Shown here piece after piece: positions 1 through 7,990 of a stretch of DNA of 64,000 nt. The stretch's first letter is position 1, and the number at the start of each line of letters is the position of its first letter. The notes beneath the pieces are model-generated. The model was not told the origin of the DNA. It worked only from the letters and a program-made list of their open reading frames with translations, and searched no databases. The stretch spans positions 3,844,001 through 3,908,000 of the forward strand of contig NZ_CP108484.1 of NCBI RefSeq assembly GCF_036226505.1, given 5' to 3'. A program made the position numbers and the translations under genes. Origin of the DNA: Kitasatospora sp. NBC_01246 (GTDB lineage Bacteria > Actinomycetota > Actinomycetes > Streptomycetales > Streptomycetaceae).

Positions 1-1557
1 CAGGCAGACCGTCGCCGAGCGCAGGATCTGCTTGCCGCATCCGGTGTCCAGGCACGGCTTGCCGTCGAGCACCTCCCCACAGCCCCCGCACTCCTCGGCC
101 GTCGACGTGTTCTGGAAACCGCACTCCGCACATTCCGGGAGCACCTGGATCGGCGGCTCCCCGGCCGCCTCGACGAGCTCCCACCACTTGGCGTCGTCGT
201 AGTAGCCGGGCACCCGGTCGAGGAAGCGCTGGTAGTAGTCGGCTTCGACACTGCGGGGGATCCGGTCAGCCTTGCCCTTGGCGGGGTTGTACTGACCCAT
301 GTACATGTCCCCGCGACCGAAGTTGCGGACCTTGCGGTAGCCCTGGAAGAGCAGCGACACAGGCGATTCGTTCACCACGCCGTCATTCCAGTTGTTCGGC
401 AGCAGCGAGCCGCCTCGCAGGAACCCGATGGCTTCCTGCCACTCGTCCGAGGCCTGCTGGAAGTGCTGCTTCTGGAAGTCCACCGGCACCTGGTCGAGGT
501 GGACCTCACCGACGATCCGGCCGTACTGCTGGTCCACGGGGTACTCGCGCTCAGCACGCCCGGTGGTCTCATCGGAGAACTCGAAGAACGCCGTCTTCTC
601 CGCCTGGCGGATGGCCCGCCCATTGCGGATCAGGTCGATCCCGAAGTCGTTCTGGTCGTCGAAGCGCTGGATGCCGACCCACCCGTGTACCCGGTGGTTT
701 ATCTCCCGGCTCTCCACGCCTCCACACCGCGGGCAGGCACCCTGGTCTCCGAAGTCCGTGCCGTCGTGAAGGCAACGCCGAGCGCTGCTGATCACCTGGT
801 CGAAACTGATACGAGCGGGGATCTTGCCGTGGGCTCGCCGTTCGACGAAGCGTTCCGGCGACCACACGCAGTGTTCGTACGGCTGGCAGCGCTCGTTGTT
901 GACGGTGATCACCACCGGGTCTGCCGCCCCCGGTCGCAGCAGGCTGGCGTACCGCCTCCCGAGCCGACTGCGCAAGGTCTTCTTCGACATCTTCGCGAGC
1001 TCTCGGATGAAGCCGCTGTTGGCGTCGCCGTCCGGCCACCAGCTCCGGATCTCGACCACTGTCCCGTGGCGCAGGCCCGCCGGCTTCTCGATCTGCTCGG
1101 CCCTAGCCGAGAAGGTCTGGGACTGCATGAGCTCCGGCAGATCGAGGGTGACCTGGACCGCGTGGTCGTCCTCCGCGCGTGCGGAGATGACCCGCGTGAT
1201 GCGCCCGAGCTTCCCGGTCGCGATGTTGAAGCCCATGCCGAACAGGCCGAGGGTGTCGTAGTGGTTCTTTGAGGTGTAGCCGGCCCGCATCGAGTTGGCG
1301 ATCTGGCTCTCGGTGAGACCCGGTCCGGTGTCGCGTACGCGGATCATCCCTTCGGCCCGGGCGACCTCGGCAGGCCCTGGGACTTCGATGATCACCTGGC
1401 GTACCGCCGACGGAGCCCCCGAGGTGGCTGCGGTCCGGAAGGAGTCGACGGCGTTGTCGATGAGCTCGCTCAGCGCGTCGATCGGCAGGATCGGGGTGCG
1501 GGTGAGCGCCACGAGCACCTGCGGGTTGGGAGTGATATCGATCGGCCTGTGCGCCAT
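1..1557 (-). CDS. GHKL (MORC/HSP90-like) ATPase with C-terminal zinc ribbon, partial
   Basis: The open frame runs from ATG at 1557 through the left edge, so the C-terminus is missing (519 codons visible). The N-terminal GHKL ATPase fold shows three signatures: the N-box E31-LIDN35-AVD38, the D76-TGPG metal/ATP motif, and the glycine lid G104-LFGMGF. The C-terminal part carries a CPRCGG knuckle and, near the edge, two CxxC knuckles (CAEC, CGGC) plus CLDTGC, typical of zinc ribbons. The family couples ATP-driven dimerisation to DNA processing. MutL/MORC-like ATPases of this kind are known from restriction-modification operons that also carry Dcm and Vsr genes. It lies 90 bp downstream of the PIN-like gene on the same strand, so the two are probably cotranscribed. 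The exact family is uncertain without a search. Confidence 0.8.
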   Translation of the reverse strand, partial: MAHRPIDITPNPQVLVALTRTPILPIDALSELIDNAVDSFRTAATSGAPSAVRQVIIEVPGPAEVARAEGMIRVRDTGPGLTESQIANSMRAGYTSKNHYDTLGLFGMGFNIATGKLGRITRVISARAEDDHAVQVTLDLPELMQSQTFSARAEQIEKPAGLRHGTVVEIRSWWPDGDANSGFIRELAKMSKKTLRSRLGRRYASLLRPGAADPVVITVNNERCQPYEHCVWSPERFVERRAHGKIPARISFDQVISSARRCLHDGTDFGDQGACPRCGGVESREINHRVHGWVGIQRFDDQNDFGIDLIRNGRAIRQAEKTAFFEFSDETTGRAEREYPVDQQYGRIVGEVHLDQVPVDFQKQHFQQASDEWQEAIGFLRGGSLLPNNWNDGVVNESPVSLLFQGYRKVRNFGRGDMYMGQYNPAKGKADRIPRSVEADYYQRFLDRVPGYYDDAKWWELVEAAGEPPIQVLPECAECGFQNTSTAEECGGCGEVLDGKPCLDTGCGKQILRSATVCL

Positions 1558-1647
1558 CTTCTGCGGGCTCCGTGTTCGAGGTCGGTCACTGGGCTCACAC
1601 CGTCAGTGGAGCGGCCTATTGCGATCTGTCGAGGTAGGCACTGGCGG

Positions 1648-3060
1648 TCAGGCCCTCGACTGCACCTGTCGCGCAGCCAGGCGCTGCAGCGGCAACCGGT
1701 CGGTCTCGCCGAGCTCGCGCACCAGCTGCACGAACCACGGGGCCACCCAGGTGTCGCTCCGGTAGGGCCACTCGCCCTGTGCCAGCACCGTTCCCGGGTG
1801 CCACTCCGGTGCCGGCCGGACCTTCGACCGGACCGCCGCACAGACATCGACCAGCGGCTCTTCGTCGGCGGGAGCCCGGAAGCCGAGTTCGGCCGTCGCC
1901 CCGATCAGCCACCACTGGAAGTGGCGGCGGCGCTCCGACTCCGCGAACTGCCGAGCCGCCCTCGTGGTGAGCCCTGCTGCCCGGTACGCCTCAACGGCTA
2001 GCCCGTCCGGCGGCACGGCGGCGTGGGCATTGTCGTCCCTTACCGCAGGAAGGCCCTCGGTGCTGCGCTGCGCAACCGCCTCCGCAGCCCGGTCGATCTC
2101 GTCGTAGGTGGCAGTGGTGAGCTCGATTGTCGGTGCGAGGAACTCCTCGACGCCTTGGAAGAACTGCCCCGGCTGCTCGATACGGAGCTCTGCCCCCGTC
2201 CTCTGCCGAATTTCCTCGAAAAGCTGCGGCCACGGGCGCTTAGCGTCCTTGCCGTCGAGCTCCTCGTACCAGTCCTTCTTCGTATCAGCGGATACGAACA
2301 GGACCCGCTTCACCTCGGGATCGGCTGCCATGTCCAGGATTTCAGCCCAGACGAGGTAGTCGCCCACCTGGTCCAGCGGCTTCCCCTTCCCGGCGTCAGC
2401 GAATCCTGGCGGGATCTCATTCGGGAACCGAAAGGAGACGGCCTCCTCCAGCCGTTGCTGCACCACCGCATAATCCGTCGGCGGCGCGATACGGTCCCCG
2501 AACAGCGCTGCGACCTCCGGCAGGACCGGATCGTCCGACTCGACAGCGGAAGGCAGGAGGTCGTGGTCGGACTTCAGCCGCTTGGCATGCCCCTTCAGGA
2601 GGTCCTGCCACTCGGCCAGCAGGGATTTGAACGTCGCCTGGTTGACCGTTGCATCCAGAATGCTCTGCGCAGCATCGTCGTTGGCATACTTCTTCAGCAA
2701 GTGCTTCACGTGGCCACTGGCAGCCTCGACAGCCTTGTAGGCCTGCTGCAGGTGTCGGTCGATGACGACCGCGGCACCGCCGAGCTCCTTGCTGCGCGCG
2801 ATGATCACGCGGCGCCGACCGCGCACGAACTCCTGCCCCACCTGGTAGGGCAGCCAGAGGTGCTCGGAGATCTGCTTGAGAGCCGCCAGGACCTGGTTCC
2901 GCACAGCAGGGTTGTACTCGTAGAGGCTGAGGAGCACGTTGGTGTCGAGCACGACGACAGCGTCCTCGAAGAACGCCTTCCGGTCAGCCTCGCGCGCACC
3001 GCCGTCGGGGAGGATCCAGGATCTGAACTGCTCCACCAGTGGTAGATCTGCCTGGCCCAC
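1648..3060 (-). CDS. PIN-like domain nuclease (DUF4935/PIN_8 type)
   Basis: This 470-residue protein starts at GTG 3060, preceded by a GGAAG ribosome site; an upstream in-frame ATG at 3129 is less likely. The N-terminus holds a PIN fold: a strand ending in VVVLDTNVLL with D39 as first catalytic acidic residue, a conserved middle helix region, and further on YLVWAEILD and VLFVSADTKKDW, which match the acidic positions of PIN nucleases. PIN domains are metal-dependent RNases, or nucleases in defence modules. The C-terminal 150 residues are not recognised. It precedes the GHKL ATPase and points away from the divergent methyltransferase. I infer a nuclease role in a defence island; the substrate is unknown. 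Confidence 0.7.
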   Translation of the reverse strand: MGQADLPLVEQFRSWILPDGGAREADRKAFFEDAVVVLDTNVLLSLYEYNPAVRNQVLAALKQISEHLWLPYQVGQEFVRGRRRVIIARSKELGGAAVVIDRHLQQAYKAVEAASGHVKHLLKKYANDDAAQSILDATVNQATFKSLLAEWQDLLKGHAKRLKSDHDLLPSAVESDDPVLPEVAALFGDRIAPPTDYAVVQQRLEEAVSFRFPNEIPPGFADAGKGKPLDQVGDYLVWAEILDMAADPEVKRVLFVSADTKKDWYEELDGKDAKRPWPQLFEEIRQRTGAELRIEQPGQFFQGVEEFLAPTIELTTATYDEIDRAAEAVAQRSTEGLPAVRDDNAHAAVPPDGLAVEAYRAAGLTTRAARQFAESERRRHFQWWLIGATAELGFRAPADEEPLVDVCAAVRSKVRPAPEWHPGTVLAQGEWPYRSDTWVAPWFVQLVRELGETDRLPLQRLAARQVQSRA

Positions 3061-3484
3061 GCTTCTTCCGTCCCTCCCGGCTGCGGGCTCCCTATCCTGT
3101 CGAGGCAAGTGAAACCCGTCAAGGCGCAATTACGGAGCGGAGTCGCCGCGACGGGCTCCCCACCCTCGTGACTACGACACAGGCATCCTTCGTACACTCC
3201 TTCGATCTTGCCCGGGAGCGCAGGGCTGGGACAGCAGGACGCCCCGACCACGACTGAGACGGCCTTGTCCACGCAGGTCCGGCGTTTGGGCGGTGTCAGT
3301 GCTGTCGCCTACGCTTCTGGTTCTACTGGCAGCGCCTGCTCGTAGAGCTGCCGCGACTACCGGACGAGCCGGCCCGGGCTAGTGCTGGCACGGCTGTCAC
3401 CGGCAATAGCGAGCAGACGGCTGCCGATGGCAGAGGAACACGTCGGCGTCCGCCCTGAGTGCGGCGCCACCGAGAGGAGGTCTC
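3061..3484. promoter_or_regulatory. divergent intergenic region between PIN-like gene and methyltransferase
   Basis: A 424-bp gap with no convincing gene. It must hold the promoters for both divergent transcripts. A possible plus-strand promoter is TTGGGC (3286-3291), an 18-bp spacer, then TACGCT (3310-3315), which would leave a long leader of about 165 nt before the methyltransferase. No strong hairpin or repeat was seen. Confidence 0.3.
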
Positions 3485-4822
3485 ATGGCATCTGAGCGCC
3501 TTGAGGTGGTCGAGATCTGTGCGGGCGCGGGCGGTCAGTCCCTCGGCCTGCACAACGCCGGGTTCAGGCACAAGCTCGCCCTTGAGCTCGACGAGAACGC
3601 CGCGAAGACCCTCCGCCACAACCTCGCCCGGCTCCTGAAGGAGGAGGGCTCCAGTCCCGAGGACGCTGATCGCGAGGCCGAGTCCGTCGTCCGGGTCGGG
3701 GACGTGGCCGATGAGTCACTCTGGGATCACGCTGCGCACAAGGATGTCGACCTCCTCGCAGGAGGCGTCCCCTGCCCCCCCTTCAGCATCGCCGGCAACC
3801 AGCTCGGTGCTACCGACGAGCGCGACCTGTTCGCCTGGGCCGTGCACCTGTGCAGGGACATCCAGCCGAAGGCCCTGCTGCTCGAGAACGTCAAGGGTCT
3901 GAGCGGCAACCGCTTCTCCGCCTACCGGCAGCACATCCTCGAGCTGCTCCACGATGCCGGATACGTCGGTGAGTGGCGCCTGCTGGAGGCACACCAGTTC
4001 GGGGTCTCCCAGCTGCGGCCGCGGTTCGTCCTGGTCGCCCTGCGGAAGGAGTTCGCCGAGTACTTCCAGTGGCCCGAACCGTCCACGGTGCCGGCCCCCA
4101 CCGTGGGGGAGCTTCTCAAGGACCTCATGGAAGCAAATGACTGGGCTGCTGAACACGTGGAGGCCTGGGCCAAGAAGGCCTCGGCAATCGCCCCCACCAT
4201 CGTCGGAGGCTCCAAGAAGCACGGCGGCGCGGACCTAGGCCCGACCAGGGCCAAGGCCGCCTGGCTGAAACTGGGGGTCGACGGGATGGGCGTCGCGGAC
4301 ACCGCCCCGGGCCCTGAGAAGGACGGCGACCACATTCCGAGGCTGACCACGGCCATGGTCGCCCGGATCCAGGGCTGGTGCGGCGAGAACGCCCACTGGG
4401 AGTTCCCAGGTCGTAAGACCACGGTCTACCGCCAGATCGGCAACGCCTTCCCGCCGCCGGTCGCGGAGGCTCTCGGCAGGGCGATCGCGAGCGCTCTGCA
4501 GAAGGAGAAGAAGCGCCCTGACTCGGTCGAGTCGGGGCGCCCGGACCTCGACCCCGTCTACGTCCTGCTGCGCCACCACCCGGACAAGGCCCTCACCGCC
4601 CAGAGGATCGCCGACCTCATCGCCAGATCCGGCGGGAAGAAGCTGCCCGTGCCGGAGATCGAGCGGCGCATCGCCCACATCGAGCGGGACTTCCACGTGG
4701 AGAAGGCAGCCCGCAGTTCTGGCGAGCTCGCTTACCAGCTCGGCGAGTTCAAGGCCTTCATCGGCCAGCAGGACCACGCCCGCCACGACTACTTCGCCCA
4801 GCACCGGGGAAAGGTCAGCTGA
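3485..4822 (+). CDS. dcm: DNA (cytosine-5-)-methyltransferase, Dcm type
   Basis: A 445-residue C5-cytosine methyltransferase that would transfer methyl from SAM to cytosine in a specific DNA site. The family motifs appear in order: motif I ICAGAGGQSLG at 11-21 (SAM binding), motif IV GGVPCPPFS with catalytic C97, motif VI ENVKG at 134-138, motif VIII QLRPRF, and motif X RQIGNAFPPPVA. About 100 residues follow motif X, a C-terminal extension beyond a minimal Dcm and of unknown role. The start ATG has a clean GGAGG site four bases upstream. The 3' end overlaps the vsr gene tail-to-tail by 8 bp, the usual Dcm/Vsr partnership. No cognate restriction endonuclease is visible in the window; one could lie beyond the left edge. 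Confidence 0.92.
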   Translation: MASERLEVVEICAGAGGQSLGLHNAGFRHKLALELDENAAKTLRHNLARLLKEEGSSPEDADREAESVVRVGDVADESLWDHAAHKDVDLLAGGVPCPPFSIAGNQLGATDERDLFAWAVHLCRDIQPKALLLENVKGLSGNRFSAYRQHILELLHDAGYVGEWRLLEAHQFGVSQLRPRFVLVALRKEFAEYFQWPEPSTVPAPTVGELLKDLMEANDWAAEHVEAWAKKASAIAPTIVGGSKKHGGADLGPTRAKAAWLKLGVDGMGVADTAPGPEKDGDHIPRLTTAMVARIQGWCGENAHWEFPGRKTTVYRQIGNAFPPPVAEALGRAIASALQKEKKRPDSVESGRPDLDPVYVLLRHHPDKALTAQRIADLIARSGGKKLPVPEIERRIAHIERDFHVEKAARSSGELAYQLGEFKAFIGQQDHARHDYFAQHRGKVS

Positions 4823-5294
4823 CGGTGCCGCCTGCGCGCCGCTGGCGGACGCTGTCCACCACCGTCGGCGCGCAGGCCTCCGCCGACTCGTGTTCCCAGA
4901 AGCGCAGGACGAGCCAGCCCTGGGCCGCGAGGCGGGCATCGGTGTCCCGGTCGCGTTGGACGTTGCGGCCGATCTTGTCCCGCCAGTAGTCCGGATTCGT
5001 CTTGGGCGGGACGAAGTGCTCCGGACACCCGTGCCAGAAGCAGCCGTCGACGAACACCGCGACCCGTGTGGACCGGAATACCAGGTCCGCGCTGCGACGC
5101 ATCCCCTGCAGAGGCTTCGCCGCCACGCGGTACCGCAGTCCTGCCGCATGGACGAGCCGCCTGAGCGCTAGCTCCGGCTGGGTGTCCCGGCTGCGGTTGC
5201 CCAGCATGCTCCGGCGGTTGGCCGCCGACGACGCCCAGGATCCGGTCGGCGGGATCCAGTCCGGCACCGACTGGTCCGGTGTGCCACTGGTCAC
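4815..5294 (-). CDS. vsr: very short patch repair endonuclease Vsr
   Basis: A 159-residue Vsr-type endonuclease that nicks DNA beside T:G mismatches formed when 5-methylcytosine deaminates. Seen in the sequence: RDTQPELALRRLVHAAGLRYR near the N-terminus, the catalytic strand with D70 (ADLVF), and the hallmark FVDGCFWHGCPEH at 81-93 with its zinc-binding Cys and His, followed by PDYWRDKIGRN. The start GTG at 5294 has AGGAG eight bases upstream; upstream extension is possible but unsupported. It converges on the dcm gene with an 8-bp overlap. Length is close to the usual 140-160 residues. Confidence 0.9.
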   Translation of the reverse strand: MTSGTPDQSVPDWIPPTGSWASSAANRRSMLGNRSRDTQPELALRRLVHAAGLRYRVAAKPLQGMRRSADLVFRSTRVAVFVDGCFWHGCPEHFVPPKTNPDYWRDKIGRNVQRDRDTDARLAAQGWLVLRFWEHESAEACAPTVVDSVRQRRAGGTVS

Positions 5295-5523
5295 GGTACC
5301 GGCTCCTGTTGCTCGGGAGGACCCCCTTCGACGCCTGGCGCGACGCCTTCCGCAGTCCTCAGCGCTGCTCCACCCATCAGTCGGTGCCAGCCTAGTGCCG
5401 CTCCTCAAGAGTCCGCCAAGATGCTTCGTCCAGGCGGCCTTGAGCAGGGTTCCTTCACCCGCCCGGGAAGGTGGTGAAGGCCACCGCCGCCCTTGGCGGC
5501 CGGCCTCGAACGGACCGCACGCG

Positions 5524-5557
5524 CGTCCGCCCCGGGGCGGGTGCTCCGGGGCGGACG
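5524..5557 (-). terminator. hairpin terminator of the ATP-grasp/exporter operon
   Basis: Perfect 12-bp stem (CGTCCGCCCCGG / CCGGGGCGGACG) with a 10-nt loop, starting 20 nt beyond the exporter stop codon. It lies between the cluster and the vsr promoter region. No U-tract, as is common in high-GC actinomycetes. Confidence 0.6.
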
Positions 5558-5576
5558 GTGGCGGGTTACCGGCCGG

Positions 5577-6521
5577 TCAGCCGGTGGCGGCCTTCTCCGG
5601 CGCGGGGACGGCCGCGTCGGATCCGGGGCCGGCGGACGCCTCCGGGGTGCGCTCGCCGCGGCGCACGGCGCCGAGGCTGGCCGCGACCACGCAGACGACG
5701 CCGGCGAGCTGGAGCAGGCTCATGGTCTGGTGCAGCAGCACGAAGCCGATCAGCGTGGCGAAGCCCGGCTCAAAGCTCAGCAGCGTCCCGAACGCGGCCG
5801 TGGTGAGCTTGCGCAGCGCCAGCATCTCCAGGACGTACGGCAGGACCGGCAGCAGCACCGCGGCCCCGGCCGCCCCGGCCACGATGCCCGGGGTGAGCAC
5901 CGGCACGGCCTGCACCAGCCCGAAGGGCGCGGCGCACAGGGCCGCCACCGACAGCGAGATGGCCACCCCGTCGACGCCGGAGAACCGGTCGCCGACGCGC
6001 TGGGTGAAGATCACGTAGCCGCCGAGCGCCGCCCCGGACAGGGCCCCGAAGGCGAGCCCCACGAGGTCGACCGAGCCGTTCCACGGCTGGGTCAGCGCCA
6101 GCACGCCGCAGACCGCGAGCAGCGGCCAGATCACGTCGATCCGCCGGCGCAGGCCGGCCACGGCGACGGCGAGCGGCCCGAGGAACTCCAGCGCGCTGGA
6201 GACCCCGAGCGGGATCCGGGAGATGGCCACGAAGTAGGAGATCGTCATCAGCGCGCTGACCGCGCCGAGCGCGGCGGCGAGCAGGAGGTCCTGCCGGCTG
6301 CGCCCGCGCAGCCGGGGCCTGGCCCAGATCAGCATGATCGCGGCCGCGAAGGCGAGCCGCAGCGAGGCGGTGCCGAGCGGCCCCGCCGTCGGGAACATCC
6401 AGGTCGACACCGCGGCACCGGACTGGACGCAGATCATCGCGCCGACGGCGAGGGCGGCGGCGCCGTAGGTGCCCGGAAGTGCCTTCCGGGCACGGCCCGT
6501 CGTGGTGGTCGCTGGGGGCAT
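5577..6521 (-). CDS. EamA/RhtA-family amino-acid exporter
   Basis: A 314-residue membrane protein with about ten hydrophobic segments, the drug/metabolite transporter (EamA) layout. It resembles RhtA, the threonine/homoserine exporter: the GPLGTASLRLAFAAAIML, IPLGVSSALEFLGPLAVA and SFEPGFATLIGFVLLHQ stretches follow that subfamily's pattern. The ATG at 6521 has an AAGGA site about ten bases upstream. It is the last gene of the minus-strand ATP-grasp run, after a 182-bp gap with a hairpin, so it may be cotranscribed or have its own start. I infer export of the cluster product or of a toxic amino-acid intermediate; the substrate is not shown by the sequence. Confidence 0.82.
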   Translation of the reverse strand: MPPATTTTGRARKALPGTYGAAALAVGAMICVQSGAAVSTWMFPTAGPLGTASLRLAFAAAIMLIWARPRLRGRSRQDLLLAAALGAVSALMTISYFVAISRIPLGVSSALEFLGPLAVAVAGLRRRIDVIWPLLAVCGVLALTQPWNGSVDLVGLAFGALSGAALGGYVIFTQRVGDRFSGVDGVAISLSVAALCAAPFGLVQAVPVLTPGIVAGAAGAAVLLPVLPYVLEMLALRKLTTAAFGTLLSFEPGFATLIGFVLLHQTMSLLQLAGVVCVVAASLGAVRRGERTPEASAGPGSDAAVPAPEKAATG

Positions 6522-6572
6522 GAGGTGGTGGTCCTTCCGCGGGTACTCGGCGCAGGTCTCGGGTCTCGGATC

Positions 6573-6598
6573 CGGCCGTGGGGGGTGGCCCACGGCCG
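6573..6598 (-). terminator. hairpin between ATP-grasp gene and exporter
   Basis: Perfect 10-bp inverted repeat CGGCCGTGGG / CCCACGGCCG with a 6-nt loop in the 182-bp gap after the ATP-grasp stop. It may attenuate transcription into the exporter gene. There is no T-run. Confidence 0.35.
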
Positions 6599-6703
6599 TC
6601 CGCCACGGTCACCGTACGCACGTCGCGGGCCTCCTGACAGGCCGTCGCGAGATGTACGGGCCGGGCGGCCGGAGATCCGGGACACCGGGCTCCCGAGCCG
6701 GCG

Positions 6704-7924
6704 TCACACCGCGGCGGCTTCCACGGTCTCCGCCGAGACGGTGTAGCCCTTGAAGGTCTCGGTGATCGACTCCAGGACGTCCTCGGCGGTGGCGCCGCGG
6801 AACCGGAAGCGGCCGCCGACGTGCTCGTAGCCGTGCGCGACCGGCAGGACGTCGCCCACCTTGGCCAGCGACTCGGCGTACGGACCCGGCGTCCGCCCGA
6901 CCATCGAGGTGATGTGGGTGAAGCGGCACGGCCGGGGCGCGGGCGCCGGCACCACCAGGAAGCCGGCGACGTCCTGGGTGTCCCAGTCGGGGCCCTCCTC
7001 CAGCGGCACCCCGAGCTGGAGGTGGAACGCCGCCTTCATCAGGTCGTACCCGTGCACCTCGCGCCAGAGGAACGGCGTCTCCGCGCCGCCGACCCGGGCA
7101 CCGGTCTCCAGGAAGGAGCAGGTGGCCCCGGTCCCGGTCTCCTCCAGGAACAGCTCCAGGTGGAACGGGGTGGCCCGGTCGGTGAGGGCGCGCATGTACC
7201 GCTCGGTGGCCTCGCCGATGATCCGGTGCAGCTCCGGATCGGCCTCCTCGATCGAGCCGTAGAAGGTGCCCTGGGCGAAGTCCAGGCAGGTGTTGACGTA
7301 GCGCGAGCCGCGCCAGACCAGCAGCCGCTCGCCGTCGAACACGCCGTCGACGTGGCAGATCGGGTGCGGGTTGCGCACCTGGGCCATGAGCTTCCAGCGG
7401 CCGAACTCGATCCGGTCGAGGTCCTCCGGGCCGGAGACCACCACGACGCCGGCGCTGCCGCTGCCGTCGCGCGGCTTCACCACGAGGTCCCAGCCGTGCT
7501 CGGCGGCGAAGGCGGTGATGTCCTCGGCCGCGGAGACCGCGGCGAAGGCCGGGATCGGCAGGCCGGCGGCGGCGATCCGCTCGCCCATGACGACCTTGTC
7601 GCGGAACGCGAGGACCTCGTCGAGCCGCATCCCCGGGAGCCCGAGCTCGGCCCGGACGACGGAGGCGTTCTCCAGGTCCTCCTCCTTCAGCGTGATGAGG
7701 CGGTCCGGCGTGCCGTGGCGCTCGGCGAGGCCGAGGACGGCGGCCCGCAGCTGCGCGAGGTCCTGGATGTCGTCCAGGGTCACGACCTCCGCCGCGCCCT
7801 CGGGGACGGCCCCGCGCCCGAGCGGGCTGGTGATGTACGTGACGGCACACCGCGTGTGGTCGAGGTAGGCCGCGTAGTCGGCGTAGGTGTCCTTCCAACG
7901 GTTCATCACGATGACGTGTGACAT
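6704..7924 (-). CDS. ATP-grasp ligase, paralogue of the 10212-11453 gene
   Basis: About 406 residues. ATP-grasp enzymes activate a carboxylate as acyl-phosphate and couple it to an amine or thiol. Visible landmarks are the pre-ATP-grasp region, a DKVVMGERIAAAGLPIP helix, the ATP-binding strand DLVVKPRDGSGSAGVVVV, the acidic metal-binding strands PFHLELF and CSFLETGARVGG, and a C-terminal GYEHVGGRFRFRG element. It shares SRYVNTCLDF, PFHLELF and GYEHxGGRFR with the gene at 10212-11453, so the two arose by duplication. I chose ATG 7924 by alignment with the paralogue; GTG 7948 and ATG 7957 are alternatives. It follows the permuted ATP-grasp gene. Substrates are unknown. Confidence 0.85.
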   Translation of the reverse strand: MSHVIVMNRWKDTYADYAAYLDHTRCAVTYITSPLGRGAVPEGAAEVVTLDDIQDLAQLRAAVLGLAERHGTPDRLITLKEEDLENASVVRAELGLPGMRLDEVLAFRDKVVMGERIAAAGLPIPAFAAVSAAEDITAFAAEHGWDLVVKPRDGSGSAGVVVVSGPEDLDRIEFGRWKLMAQVRNPHPICHVDGVFDGERLLVWRGSRYVNTCLDFAQGTFYGSIEEADPELHRIIGEATERYMRALTDRATPFHLELFLEETGTGATCSFLETGARVGGAETPFLWREVHGYDLMKAAFHLQLGVPLEEGPDWDTQDVAGFLVVPAPAPRPCRFTHITSMVGRTPGPYAESLAKVGDVLPVAHGYEHVGGRFRFRGATAEDVLESITETFKGYTVSAETVEAAAV

Positions 7925-7990
7925 TCCGTGGTCTTCCGACGTTCTCACTTCACCCATCCTGATTCTGTACGGCGGTTCGGCGCGGACGGC

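Noticed and set aside
463..1272. Plus-strand frame of about 269 residues opposite the GHKL ATPase
   Set aside because: It has no recognisable domain and lies wholly over the ATPase, whose three GHKL motifs are in the opposite strand.
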